The notes: generated by a model not told the origin, from the sequence alone. DNA of 64,000 nt from Gibbula magus (GCA_936450465.1 OW388293.1:46428040-46492039); one strand, 5' to 3'; positions 29,981-42,964 are shown, numbered from the stretch's first letter. A program made the numbers and translations.

Positions 29981-32900
29981 ACAGAAGAACTTTTTCTCTC
30001 TATATTTGGTCTTAAATATCTGGAAGGAAATGAAATTGGATTGCGTAATCGATTTTGATTAGATATATGTGTTGGCATGGTTGATTGGGGTATAGGTGTT
30101 GGCATGGTTGATGGGATATATGTGTTAGCATGGTGGATTGAGGTTTAGGTGTTGGCATTGTTGGGGTATAGGTGTTGGCATGGTTGATGGTATATAGGTG
30201 TTGGCGTGGTTGATGGGGTATATGTGTTGGCATGGTTGATGGTATATAGGTGTTGGCATGGTTGATGGGGTATATGTGTTGGCATGGTTGATGGTATATA
30301 GGTGTTGGCGTGGTTGATGGGGTATAGGTGTTGGCATGGTTGATGGTATATAGGTGTTGGCATGGTTGATGGGGTATATGTGTTGGCATGGTTGATGGGG
30401 TATAGGTGTTGGCTTGGTTGATGGGGTACAGTTGATGGCATGGTTGATGGGGTATAGATGTTGGTGTGGTTGAATGGGTATAGGTGTTGGCATGGTTGAT
30501 GGAGTTTAGGTGTTGGCATGGTTGATGGGGTTTAGGTGTTGGCATGGTTGATTGGGGTACAGGTGTTCGCATGGTTGATTGAGGTATAGGTGTTGGCGTG
30601 GTTGATGGGATATAGGTGTTGGCATGGTTGATGGGGTATATGTGTTGGCATGGTTGATGGGGTATATGTGTTGGCATGGTTGATGGGGTATATGTGTTGG
30701 CATGGTTGATGGGGTATATGTGTTGGCATGGTTGATGGGGTTTAGGTGTTGGCATGGTTGATGGGGTATAGGTGTTGGCATGGTTGATGGTGTATAGGTG
30801 TTGTGATGGTTGATTGGGGTATAGGTGTTGGCATGGTTGATGCAGTATATGTGTTGGCATGGTTGATGGGGTTTAGGTGTTGTGATGGTTGAATGGGTAT
30901 AGTTGTTGGCATGGTTGATTGGGTGTAGATGTTGGCACGGTTGATGGGGTTTAGGTGTTGCCATGATTGATGGGGTTTAGGTGTTGGCATGGTTGATGGG
31001 GTTTAGGTGTTGGCATGGTTGATGGGGTATAGGTGTTGGCATGGTTGATGGGGTATAGGTGTTGGCATGGTTGATGGGGTATAGGTGTTGTGATGGTTGA
31101 TTGGGGTATAGGTGTTGGCATGGTTGATTCAGTATATGTGTTGGCATGGTTGATGGGGTTTAGGTGTTGGCATGGTTGATTGAGTATAGGTGTTGGCATG
31201 GTTGATCGGGTATAGGTGTTGGCATGGTTGATGGGGTTTAGGTGTTGTGATGGTTGATTGGGTATAGTTGTTGGCATGGTTGATTGGGTGTAGATGTTGG
31301 CACGGTTGATGGGGTTTAGACGTTGGCATGATTGATTGAGTATACAGAAGAACTTTTTCTCTCTATATTTGGTCTTAAATATCTGGAAGGAAATGAAATT
31401 GGATTGCGTAATCGATTTTGATTAGATATATGTGTTGGCATGGTTGATTGGGGTATAGGTGTTGGCATGGTTGATGGGATATATGTGTTAGCATGGTGGA
31501 TTGAGGTTTAGGTGTTGGCATTGTTGGGGTATAGGTGTTGGCATGGTTGATGGTATATAGGTGTTGGCGTGGTTGATGGGGTATATGTGTTGGCATGGTT
31601 GATGGTATATAGGTGTTGGCATGGTTGATGGGGTATATGTGTTGGCATGGTTGATGGTATATAGGTGTTGGCGTGGTTGATGGGGTATAGGTGTTGGCAT
31701 GGTTGATGGTATATAGGTGTTGGCATGGTTGATGGGGTATATGTGTTGGCATGGTTGATGGGGTATAGGTGTTGGCTTGGTTGATGGGGTACAGTTGATG
31801 GCATGGTTGATGGGGTATAGATGTTGGTGTGGTTGAATGGGTATAGGTGTTGGCATGGTTGATGGAGTTTAGGTGTTGGCATGGTTGATGGGGTTTAGGT
31901 GTTGGCATGGTTGATTGGGGTACAGGTGTTGGCATGGTTGATTGAGGTATAGGTGTTGGCGTGGTTGATGGGATATAGGTGTTGGCATGGTTGATGGGGT
32001 ATATGTGTTGGCATGGTTGATGGGGTATATGTGTTGGCATGGTTGATGGGGTATATGTGTTGGCATGGTTGATGGGGTATATGTGTTGGCATGGTTGATG
32101 GGGTTTAGGTGTTGGCATGGTTGATGGGGTATAGGTGTTGGCATGGTTGATGGTGTATAGGTGTTGTGATGGTTGATTGGGGTATAGGTGTTGGCATGGT
32201 TGATGCAGTATATGTGTTGGCATGGTTGATGGGGTTTAGGTGTTGTGATGGTTGAATGGGTATAGTTGTTGGCATGGTTGATTGGGTGTAGATGTTGGCA
32301 CGGTTGATGGGGTTTAGGTGTTGCCATGATTGATGGGGTTTAGGTGTTGGCATGGTTGATGGGGTTTAGGTGTTGGCATGGTTGATGGGGTATAGGTGTT
32401 GGCATGGTTGATGGGGTATAGGTGTTGGCATGGTTGATGGGGTATAGGTGTTGTGATGGTTGATTGGGGTATAGGTGTTGGCATGGTTGATTCAGTATAT
32501 GTGTTGGCATGGTTGATGGGGTTTAGGTGTTGGCATGGTTGATTGAGTATAGGTGTTGGCATGGTTGATCGGGTATAGGTGTTGGCATGGTTGATGGGGT
32601 TTAGGTGTTGTGATGGTTGATTGGGTATAGTTGTTGGCATGGTTGATTGGGTGTAGATGTTGGCACGGTTGATGGGGTTTAGACGTTGGCATGATTGATT
32701 GAGTATACAGAAGAACTTTTTCTCTCTATATTTGGTCTTAAATATCTGGAAGGAAATGAAATTGGATTGCGTAATCGATTTTGATTAGATATATGTGTTG
32801 GCATGGTTGATTGGGGTATAGGTGTTGGCATGGTTGATGGGATATATGTGTTAGCATGGTGGATTGAGGTTTAGGTGTTGGCATTGTTGGGGTATAGGTG

Positions 32901-33890
32901 TTGGCATGGTTGATGGTATATAGGTGTTGGCGTGGTTGATGGGGTATATGTGTTGGCATGGTTGATGGTATATAGGTGTTGGCATGGTTGATGGGGTATA
33001 TGTGTTGGCATGGTTGATGGGGTATAGGTGTTGGCATGGTTGATGGGGTTTAGGTGTTGCCATGATTGATGGGGTTTAGGTGTTGGCATGGTTGATGGGG
33101 TTTAGGTGTTGGCATGGTTGATTGGGGTATAGGTGTTGGCATGGTTGATGGTGTATAGGTGTTGGTATGGTTGATGGGGTTTAGGTGTTGGCATGGTTGA
33201 TGGTGTATAGGTGTTGGCATGGTTGATGGGGTTTAGGTGTTGGCATGGTTGATGGGGTATAGGTGTTGGCATGGTTGATGGTGTATAGGTGTTGGCATGG
33301 TTGATGGGGTTTAGGTGTTGGCATGGTTGATGGGGTATAGGTGTTGGCATGGTTGATGGTGTATAGGTGTTGGCATGGTTGATGGTGTATAGGTGTTGGC
33401 ATGGTTGATTGGGGTATAGGTGTTGGCATGGTTGATGGTGTATAGGTGTTGGCATGGTTGATGGGGTTTAGGTGTTGGCATGGTTGATGGGGTATAGGTG
33501 TTGGCATGGTTGATGGTGTATAGGTGTTGGTATGGTTGATGGGGTATAGGTGTTGGCATGGTTAATGGGGTATAGGTGTTGGCATGGTTGATGGGGTATA
33601 GGTGTTGGCATGGTTGATGGTGTATAGGTGTTGGTATGGTTGATGGGGTATAGGTGTTGGCATGGTTGATGGGGTATAGGTGTTGGCATGGTTGATGGTG
33701 TATAGGTGTTGGCATGGTTGATGGGGTATAGGTGTTGGCATGGTTGATGGGGTATAGGTGTTGGTATGGTTGATGGTGTATAGGTGTTGGCATGGTTAAT
33801 AGTGTATAGGCGTTGGCATGGTTGATGGGGTATAGGTGTTGGCATGGTTGATGGTGTATAGGTGTTGGCATGGTTGATGGGGTGTGGATG
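29981..33890. repeat. 26-bp minisatellite with 1,363-bp higher-order duplication
   Basis: The unit is 26 bp (type ggcatggttgatggggtata plus ggtgtt), with variants, over about 3.8 kb. A 1,363-bp block consisting of about 80 bp of unique sequence plus minisatellite is present twice in full (29,981-31,343 and 31,344-32,706) and once in shortened form from 32,707. I saw only one base difference between the two full copies. After about 33,030 the array becomes a more uniform run of units. Because 26 is not a multiple of three and the unit has no stop in any minus frame, all three minus frames stay open for long distances, yielding PTPIPHQPCQH-type peptides. These are not evidence of a gene. Confidence 0.97.
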
Positions 33891-34034
33891 CTGAGGCTGG
33901 ATTGCACCCTAATAGCTTCTTACGACATTTGCACAACTAATGGAAAAGAAAACCCAGATACAAGATGGTGCTAACAAAATCGACTTACCTTGTTTATTCA
34001 TCAATGCTTTAAATATGTACATTTCTTTCACATA

Positions 34035-34557
34035 AACTGCCAGGCAAAAGAAAGTTATCACATCAGTTGATTTTATCATTTGTATGATTTTCAATTGCAA
34101 ATATCTCAAGTTTTCGATATGATGATCTAAAACTGAATAGTACAGGTGTTTAGTCAGCAGTCAAAGAATACTTCAACATGTTTTTTTGGGTTTTTTTAAA
34201 ATGAAATTTCAAATTTTAGATTTCTTCACAAATTAGTTTTGATGATACACAACTGTTCATTGACATATATTATACATATTCTATGTGAAAATTTATAAAT
34301 GTGCCTGATTCTGCACACATTTACAACTTTTTAAACATGGTAGGAATCATGTTGGTGTAAATTTCATTCCACAACCCGTCTTCATTAAACGAAGATATTT
34401 AACTCAAATTAAACCACAGTCACCAATTTATTAATTCAAACTACGTAAGTATTATAAGTATTATTGTATCGTGCCATAGTCAAATGCATCTGATTTCTTT
34501 TAAATATTGAATCATTCGAAACAAATTGAGGTAATAACTTTCTTTTGCCTGGTAGTT
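34035..34557 (-). mobile_element. TA-flanked MITE, copy 2
   Basis: Inverted ends of about 35 bp (aactgccaggcaaaagaaag on the left, complement on the right with two or three differences) are bordered by TA. It is the reverse-orientation relative of 4,087-4,606. There is no coding capacity. Confidence 0.8.
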
Positions 34558-34920
34558 TATGTTAAGATACGTGTAAGAAAACTCTTTGCCACGCGAGAAA
34601 TACCTATTATATTTTGAACAGATATATTTGGGTAATATGAAGGTGCTTGTTTACATATTACTTGCATTGTAAGACGAACACTAATTATCATATTCTTTGA
34701 CTATAACTACAGACTTTATAACCAGTTATATATTTTAAAAGTGTTAACACCTTTATTGAATACATTAAAACACAGCTATCTACAATACTTATAAATATGC
34801 ACTTTTATTATTATTATTAATACTTCTTCAAAAGACATATTTCGTCGATATTTCAAAATTGGTCATTACTCTTAAAAATAATTAAGTAAAGACATGTAAA
34901 TATGTTGTTTAAAAGCAAAA
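34558..34920. other. Short AT-rich spacer
   Basis: No gene or clear repeat beyond a short ATT run near 34,806-34,820. Confidence 0.5.
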
Positions 34921-35049
34921 GGTGAGTATCGAGTTGACACGGTGGTATCCCCGAGGTTCGACCGAGGTCTCCCCAACGAGGATAGATCCAATGCTTTAGG
35001 CTCAGTGGAAAGAAGTCTGTATCAAATCCACCATGCCACGGCTCACCCG
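34921..35049 (-). mobile_element. SINE-like repeat, copy 2
   Basis: This is a close relative of 29,446-29,575, with both ends preserved (ggtgagtatcga to cggctcaccc on +). The altered B-box-like segment on minus reads ggtcgaacc. Confidence 0.55.
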
Positions 35050-35453
35050 ACAAACACTCCACAAACTTATCTATAACTATGTATGATAAAGCAACCATGT
35101 GGTGGTGCAATAATCATCGTTTACTCTCGGAACTATTCGGCTATTTCCGTTTGATTAGGACTAAAACCACAGATGAAATTTTATATCCTGAATATTGTGG
35201 CCTTCCCTTGGACTTTATCACATTAAAATGTTGTCATTTGTTTGATAACCTTACATCTGATTGGGAAGATTATTTTCCAAATATCAAACGGTGATTTATG
35301 TTATCTAAGTTTACGAGCTGAATTTGTTTTTTAAAGGTATGCAGATGATGTAGAATAAAAATGACAAAAAATCTTTACTTAATCATATCTAATTTTTGAA
35401 GTTCAACAGGAAGGAGCGAACATCCTTAATCAACTTTTTAATATATATTTTTA

Positions 35454-35690
35454 TGAGATTTAAATAAAATTGTCAGGTTTAAATTAAAAATTGAATTTTT
35501 GTAACACAAATTAATTGTAGATTAAAATGCGTAGATACATATGTAACAATAATGAAGATATCGCTTTTATTCGTCAACAAAACTGCAAAAGGTGGTATCC
35601 CCGCTCGACCGGTCTCCCAACGAGGATATTGGACCATATGCTTCTGTCTCAAATGAAGGAACATGTCCACTAGATCTACACCAGAGAGCA
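35454..35690 (-). mobile_element. SINE-like repeat, copy 3 (deleted)
   Basis: The AT-rich tail (35,454-35,590) matches 29,303-29,445. The tRNA-like part is shortened and diverged. It contains ggtggtatccccg, shared with the other copies. Confidence 0.55.
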
Positions 35691-36857
35691 ATTAGTCTAT
35701 AAGTATATATAACTGATCGATGAAGTGGTTGTGCAAGAAAACTCGGTAATTATCGCCCATTCTCGGGTATATTCGGTCAATCGATACACAGACACAGAAG
35801 CGCACGTAATATGTCTATCAAGTACACCCAGGGACCAAAAGTTCTTCCCCACTCGGGCATTTGAATTTTTCCATAGACAGTAAACTTACATGTTAATTAA
35901 CTGTTGCAAAAATAAATTTATACCATATGATAGGAAATCACTTCAGCTACATATACATAATTTCCATGTTATTTTCCGTAGAGTGTCAAGAAAATTGTCT
36001 TCATATAAGCAAGGCATATATACATCATACATCCAGACGGCCACTGGGACATAACTTGTATACGTTCTTCAGTCGGTTGTCATTTGATGAGTGATCAACA
36101 TAAATATGAACGAAATTATAGATGCGTAACTTACATAATTTCAAAGATGTTTGTTAAATTTTACAACAATTTGACTCAACCAAAATATTTTTGCAAAGGT
36201 TAATTAGCATGTAACTATGGGAAATGCAAATGTATGTAAATTTAATTTATCTAGTATCGCTTAGAAAGTTATAAACATCACATAATTAAGTAGTATTTTG
36301 TTTTCTAGATTTGTTTGTTATTTAAGTTAGAACTTAAGATGTTCCTAATTAAATAAATATACGCTCCTTAATGGGGTGTAGGTTTATTCGTAGATGAAAC
36401 AGGTTCGTAGATGCCATTTTTTACGGTTTCGTAGAGACAGGCTCGTAGAGAGTAAAAACAATTGTAAATAAAGTTCATTTGAGAAAAATAAAGAAAACAG
36501 ATAAGTATGATTATATTGCAAGGTTACAATTGCCGATGATAAATGGATACGGAGAAGATGAAACGGGTAAGTTGCCGACAGCTAGAGTAATGTACAATCA
36601 AACATCTTAATTGAATAGACAAATTGCATTGCGTCAACGAATTTACAAACTAAAAGTAAATAACCTATTTGTCCATCATGATCACCTTTTTACTGGTACT
36701 GGGTTTTAAAAAAAGAAAAAGAATAAGAGAACTTGAGTTTCGATCTACGAACTCTGTTCCGAAAAGACCTACAATCTACCAAAAACTAATCAACTCATAT
36801 TACCTCCCTTTTCGAAAACGGAAGTCACGTGTATCAGATGGAAAACAAGAGCTAAAT
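35691..36857. other. Upstream region of SAM-type exon
   Basis: No separate gene. A word ttcgtaga/tcgtaga recurs four times in 36,388-36,450. An in-frame upstream ATG at 36,669 would extend the next exon by 63 basic-rich codons; this could be 5' UTR read by chance or a true longer N-terminus. Confidence 0.45.
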
Positions 36858-36933
36858 ATGGATTCTGTCGGCGATGTTGTCGATTTTCTCAAGGAGAAAG
36901 GTTTCTCCGAGAACAGTATGCGTATATTTGAAG
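36858..36933 (+). CDS. First exon of SAM-type protein (SAM domain start)
   Basis: The exon begins at an ATG and encodes MDSVGDVVDFLKEKGFSENS followed by MRIFE. It ends in phase 1 at a consensus donor (gtgagc). The pattern 'V-x-x-F-L-K-x-x-G-F-x-E-x...-F-E' is how many sterile alpha motif (SAM) domains begin; SAM domains mediate protein-protein contacts. The second half of the SAM fold was not found. The next phase-compatible exons are the A-type exons from 48,957. Near 37,755 a weak acceptor precedes ENSIKLK, which could continue the domain, but I am not confident. A related but fused copy of this exon lies at 49,551-49,623. Confidence 0.55.
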
Positions 36934-37770
36934 GTGAGCATTAATATAAAACATGCATACCTACTAAACCGCATATCTGTATCCGGCGACTCAGATGCGG
37001 CTAAATCGTTCCATCTAGTGTGCCCTAAGTTCGTGAGTACCCTAAGTTCGTGACGTCATTTACACATGTGCGCGCTTCATTTTGACTCGCGCAAAATATC
37101 TGAAACTCAAACAAAATTGATTGATACAACTTTCAGTAGCATTTAACCAATTTAACATTTACAATGCCAATTTTCTAAACAAATGTCCTTAAAATCACTG
37201 TTTACTCTACCTCCAAAATGTCTTGATTTTCAAAAGTTGATAATTTTTTTTCAGAATTATATATGAATTTCATTTCATGTCGTCTGCTTTTCTAAAGTAG
37301 GTCATGTAGCACTGTGCCAACAATCAAATACTGATTGTCACACAACTTATTTTATTATGCCTGAGAAATCGTCTGTTGGATTGTCAAAATATTTATAGAT
37401 CGAGATGTAAACAAATAATAATTTCAAAATAAGTTACTTGAGAGAAATATTTATCATTATTTAATTTCATATGCATTAATTTAGCCATTGGTTATTTCTT
37501 CACATGACGTTGTCAGTCAATCAATGCATAATTAAAGCTGTTTGTGAATAAAATATTCTCAAAATAAATATTAAGCAAGTTTGTCATATTTTTCTAAAAA
37601 ATAAATACATCAAGAGTTGTCTGACCTCTACAGTAACAAAATATACTAAATTGTATAAAGAATGCCTTCAAAACTGAAAGAAATGTACATATGTATGTCA
37701 GTTCAAAAGATGACCATACTTGACTAACCATGCACATATAATTAGTCTTGAAGAAAACAGCATTAAATTA
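36934..37770. other. Intron-like spacer
   Basis: AT-rich. Contains two nearby copies of ccctaagttcgtga (about 37,022-37,055). No gene is seen. Confidence 0.45.
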
Positions 37771-38530
37771 AAGGTCACGACTCTAGCTCCAGACAGGGAG
37801 ATACCGCTCCGTGACGTCACTACTATACTCGCTGCCATCAGAAGGTGTTCGGGTAAGAAAGCTCTAACACAGTGCGTGCAGCCGTTGATTGCTGTCACGC
37901 TCCAAATATAAACTTCTAACTCGTAGGATTCGCAATACAGCTCCGCACAGCGACACAAGAAAAGAGGCCGTCGAACTAATATTGTTGTGATTGTGTTACG
38001 TTTTCCATCGCTTTATTGAAACAATATATTTTCCCTTCAATTACCGAGGTCATTAGACATGACATATTTAACCAAAAACATCAACAATACTTATATTCAT
38101 GTCTAACGCATAAAACATACCCTCAAACCGATTGCATGGTATGTTGATTAAGCCTTTGGTTCTTTAATAGCTATACGTGACGTCATATTCAATTGTTGTC
38201 AACCGGGTTGACAACAATGCCCCCGTGAAAGATGGCAGGGCCACTACCGTAGAGCAAATCGGAGGTAGAGCGCCCTGACTTGGAGGTTGGTCACGACTAG
38301 CTCCAGACAGGGAGCAACCGCTCCGTGACGTCACTAATATACTCGGCGTCTCGCTGCCATCAGAAGGTGTTTGGGTGAGAAAGCTCCAATACAGCGGGTG
38401 CAGCGAGTGATTGCTGTCACGTTCCAAATTGCAAACTTCTGACTGGGTTGACAACAATGCCCCCGTGAAAGATGGCAGGGCCACTACCGTAGAGCTACTC
38501 GGAGGGAGAGCGCCCTGACTTGGAGGTTGA
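37771..38530. repeat. Duplicated CRE-containing repeat block
   Basis: A block of about 150 bp starting ggtcacgact occurs at about 37,775-37,925 and 38,289-38,440. Both copies carry gctccgtgacgtcacta, which includes a TGACGTCA palindrome. A neighbouring block (gggttgacaacaatgccccc to the 'cgccctgacttggaggttg' sequence) is present at 38,203-38,288 and 38,449-38,528. Open frames here on both strands follow the repeat and are not genes. Confidence 0.75.
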
Positions 38531-38536
38531 GGTCAC

Positions 38537-38724
38537 CAACTTGTGTCAAAGCTTCTACTATAATATAAAATATTCACCTGATCCTGTCAGGTAATTCATA
38601 AAATGTTATAATTTTGCTGTAAAATTTCTCTCAACTTGTGTCAAAGCTTCTACTATAATATAAAATATTCACCTGATCCTGTCAGGTAATTCATAAAATT
38701 TTATAATTTTGCTGTAAACTTTCT
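38537..38724 (+). repeat. 95-bp tandem duplication
   Basis: Two copies (38,537-38,631 and 38,632-38,724) start caacttgtgtcaaagcttct and are almost identical. It is a recent direct duplication. Confidence 0.92.
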
Positions 38725-40866
38725 AAATAGTCTGACATGCATTTATTGAAGAGAAGTTCTTGATAGATGCTTAGGGTCAGGTACTTCGGGCACTCGAGGA
38801 TACATCCAATGCCAGTGCCAGTACTGGCAGTAGGCAGTACAAATGTATATGTACATATGTTGATCAAAGTACTGTCACTTTTCAGAAAGAAAACGGAAAA
38901 CTAAACATAAAGTATGAGTTTTAAACAGAGGTTTTGAAAGGTAGGGCCCATGGGCCATTTTGCACATTGGATTTTAAATTTTGTTAGGCCTATTGACAGT
39001 CTGGGAGTTTACTTATTCAGCAGTCGGACGTCCATAGCTACCGTTTGAAGTTTCCATAAAATATCATTTTCCTCGACGTTTTAGCGATATACAGCGACAT
39101 GGTGCGATTTTAGCTCTGCAAACTTATTGTATTGCATTCACAATGATACACAGCATAGTCTGTGGTAAATTTTAAAGTGTTAAATTAATAAATTTGTCTG
39201 AAATTGACGAAAACGTCTCATACATGTTTTGGTCACTATAGGGGTACTTAAAACGCATCAAATACACAGTTGCCGTTGGATTTCTGGAAAACAGCAGTTG
39301 TTATTGTAGACTACACATGTTAATCTTCATGTATTACATCTCAATTTATTTAAAGATTAATTTTGAAGCATGAATTGACAGCTTTTAAAATTGTCAAATA
39401 TACAGTTTTGCCGAGATTTTGTTCAAGGGAGCTAACTCATGGCATGATTGATGTAAAGGGGAAAGGTCCATTTACAATTCTGAAGATAACGAAAAGCCCT
39501 AAAAATGGTCCATTGTCTAAGGTGTCTTTCCCAATCCCTGGTTTGTAGCCGAGAGGATCCCTCATAAACTTGATAAATGTGAATGTGATCGGACAAAATT
39601 CTACAGGTATGAAAATTATTCGTCCAAGACTAAATTAACATGCAATTCTAGTAGAATAACATCAACGTATGGATATATAACTGGCACGAGTCTGTAACCC
39701 AGTTCGGGCGCCCACTACATCCAAAGGTGAATTAGTCTCACTGATATGTCACCCATTTCGTCGGCCGCTATGTTAGATGGTTATTTAGAGGATATTTATC
39801 TCACTTCAGCTGTCAATATGTCTTACTGGTTCCATGGATAGAATTGTGAATTGTACAATGTTTTTCGTCTTTTTATATCATCAAACAATAAGTCAACTGT
39901 TATTACAAATTCCTATCAATCATGTCTTTAAATACAACAACTAAAAAACAATTATCGATCTGTTGTGAGTTTTTATAGAGAAATAAACTAACGGCTTATA
40001 TATGGATCTGTAATTCATTTATTGGAATCAGTTATTCATTTGAATGAGTTTAGCTTCACAAGTCAATTATTTTACCAGATAAATTTGTTGAATTTTGTAA
40101 TTGAGCTCTCAAATATGATATATCTTCTGCATATATAAGACAAAAATATTGTTAATACTAGTTTGGTCTGGATAAGTAGATCTCTGTATAAAGGTCATGT
40201 GACACCAATATTTACATCTGCTAGTTTATATTTATTGTAGATCATTTGCATAATACTAACAAAATGGTTTTGTTACACTAATTTCCGCGTTTCTGATTGG
40301 ACGAGAGCTCTCAAAAACCTGCTGCCATTTCTCGATGAATGCAGATAAAATGTGCTACCATACCTCGTGCATTCGTACCTTATGACGTCACAATTGATCA
40401 GAACAAACGGACGTGTCAGTTGGTTCTTACAACTGAGCGTAACGTTTTGATGCAAAATAAAATATACACATGTCATTTCGTCTTCAAACCTACGCCAATA
40501 ACTGGAATATTCATTCCTTTTCCAAATGAGACAATTAATTTCACCGGGAACACTTTATTTTAATCGATACAAGTCCTCAAGCTTGTTCATCCACTAGCGC
40601 TTCGCAAACGGTAGCCATGTTTGAACGTCGCGTGATATGCTAATGAGGGTTAATCACAAATTGCGTAAACCAGAAAAAAACGAACCCTGATTGTATGCAT
40701 GTGAATGGTGTGAAAATGAAATTGAATCCTCTGCCGTTTTAGATTCAGGATTCCTCAATTTTGCTTCAGCCATGTATTGTTGCTCGAACAAGCTGCTGCC
40801 TCCCGTGATAAATGACAAATATATTAGATTTGTGTAAGTAAGAAAAACTTGTTGATTTTGTAATTA
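38725..40866. other. Intron-like or intergenic DNA
   Basis: Open frames at 39,363-39,548 and 40,273-40,563 have no motif. Nothing recognisable as a gene was found, including the missing second half of a SAM domain. Confidence 0.5.
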
Positions 40867-41013
40867 TAAGGATTGTTTTACATGTTTTGTGCCTCTATCG
40901 AAGTATAAAAGCTACAAATTTCCTATAACATCGCTCCGCTACGCTACGCGATGTTATACAATTTGTTGCTGTTATACTTCGATAGAGGCACAAAACATGT
41001 AAAACAATCCTTA
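40867..41013. mobile_element. Fold-back MITE with 42-bp arms
   Basis: Arms 40,867-40,908 and 40,972-41,013 are complementary over 42 bp (starting taaggattgttttacatgtt). The spacer includes a CpG-rich inner palindrome (gctccgctacgctacgcg). The right arm ends inside the TTAA where the piggyBac element inserted. Confidence 0.85.
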
Positions 41014-42833
41014 ACCCTTAACATGCGGGCGACGGAATAATCCGGGCGGGCTATAAGCGATTCGTAGGTACTCCAGTACGGATCCCGGATCGCTTACTTA
41101 GAAGAATTCACGCCTGTCTATGTACTGGGCTAGCCTCCATACCGGGTCCCGAGTCGATTGTTTCCGCGACTCGCTGCATGAGAATGGCTGTATTTATGCC
41201 TCGCAGCCCGCAATGAGAATAAAACTTTCTTCAGTGTCTGGTCAGAACGTCCAGCAAAATTCACACCAATTTGCGTGTGCATTGTTGACCCGTAACGCAT
41301 CGATAATTAGCTTTACAAAAGGCCAATTTTGTCCTGCTTCGCTCCGATGGCTACACTGCCCGGCGGCTAATTAGCACCTAAGTGTCTGCACTGCCCCGGG
41401 GTGAGATAGGCCCGTACAGGCTTATCTGTCTCGCATCCCGCCACATGGGCAGATAGCCTATGCTTATCTGTCTCGCATCTCGCCACATGGGCAGATAGCT
41501 TCTAATTACGGGAAGATATTGCGATAAGCTACCTTTCTCTCGCACTTCGTATCATATGAACCAATTGGTTGTTTTCATTTTTTTTATACCAAAATAAAGA
41601 GGAAAGAATGGCCTTTATTCCCATATAAAAATCGCAATTGCGCTAACATAACTGAAAATACAGCAATCGCACAGAGATAGCCGACTTTCGCACTTTTGAA
41701 TTTTGATACATGTGGCGCATTTACCCCAACATGCCTCGGCGCTCTATTTCTAAGAAACTACTTGGGATATTTTCATAATTTTTTTATCAGTATATAGATA
41801 AAAGAATTGTCTTCAATTCCATATAAAATACGTGTATTTTCGGCAATAACTTTTGATGCGCCAGGTGTCGCGCAGAAGGTGATATTCGGCTTTGAATAAG
41901 TGGCGCTCTTAGCATATACCATCATTACGGGCTTTATAACTTGTGAACCGCAAGTCCGATTTTTATAATTTTTACATCATTGTAAAGAGAAAAACATTGT
42001 CTTCAATTCCATGTATAATGCGCATGTTTTCGGGAAGAACTTTGCATGCGCAAAGCGCCGCGCCAAAAGGTATAATTTTCGCACTTCATAACTTTTGAAC
42101 CGCAAGTCCGATTTTTATAATTTTTACATCATTGTAAAGAGAAAAACATTGTCTTTAATTCCAGATATAATGCGCATGTTTTTGGGAAGAACTATGCATG
42201 CGCGAAGAGCCGCAATATTGATGTACGCATAAGTGAAGAAGTATGATAATATATAACTAAAATACTGTTCTTTTGATACGCAAATATAGAGCTTTATAAA
42301 CGATGAACAACTGTCATGACGGAATTTTGTTTCCAGTTTTGGAAAAAAAATTATAACATAAAAGTGAAAATATATTTGAGTACGGGACCAGCCGCTCGGG
42401 GAAAAGCCTTTTCGTGGGAATATTTTCTCAGGAAAATATTTCACTTTTCGGAGTTTCTAAAAATGCGTGAACATTTTTGTTACTGATGCCATTTGCGAAA
42501 GGTTTTTATTTCTAAAATTCAAATGCGAGGGCGCACCTTTCCAAACCATTTGAATTGAATTTATTATTTTATCTTTTACATTATTGAATAAAAGACGTTT
42601 CATTCAATAAGATTTGAAGAATTATTTATATGTGTAGCGGACTGAACTGAGCAGATGGAGAATTTGATTCCTCACCACTTTTATTACCAAAGTTCTTTTG
42701 TATCACAATTACTTTTTTAGGTATTAGTTTTTTCGTGAGCAGGGGAATTTCCGACGGGATTCGCCATGACATAATGAGAAAAAATTCCCATGAACATGGG
42801 CGTGGTCCGTCATCTTCGGGACCGACCCACAAG

Positions 42834-42841
42834 TATAAATA
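42834..42841 (+). promoter_or_regulatory. TATA box candidate for piggyBac transposase
   Basis: TATAAATA lies about 700 bp upstream of the start codon, just before a GC-rich leader (ggggggtgcgcggacccc). The same sequence is at 62,278-62,285 in copy 2. A consensus acceptor (tttacag, ending 43,523) stands 11 bp before the ATG, so a 5' UTR intron is likely. Confidence 0.5.
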
Positions 42842-42964
42842 TCTACCGGGGGGTGCGCGGACCCCCCCGCGGTTGGTCGCCACCCCCCAAACGTTTTGTG
42901 CAAATTATTTTTTTGTTTCTACTTTGAAATAAAGGTTCGTGTCATTCCGAGGTATGAAGGTTTC

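Noticed and set aside
30012..33907. Long proline/histidine-rich minus frames as a repeat protein gene
   Set aside because: All three frames are open because the 26-bp unit has no stop; there is no start context, splice structure or codon bias favouring one frame.
37720..37911. Second half of the SAM domain (ENSIKLKVT...)
   Set aside because: The acceptor is weak and the sequence soon enters a dispersed repeat; not enough to annotate as an exon.
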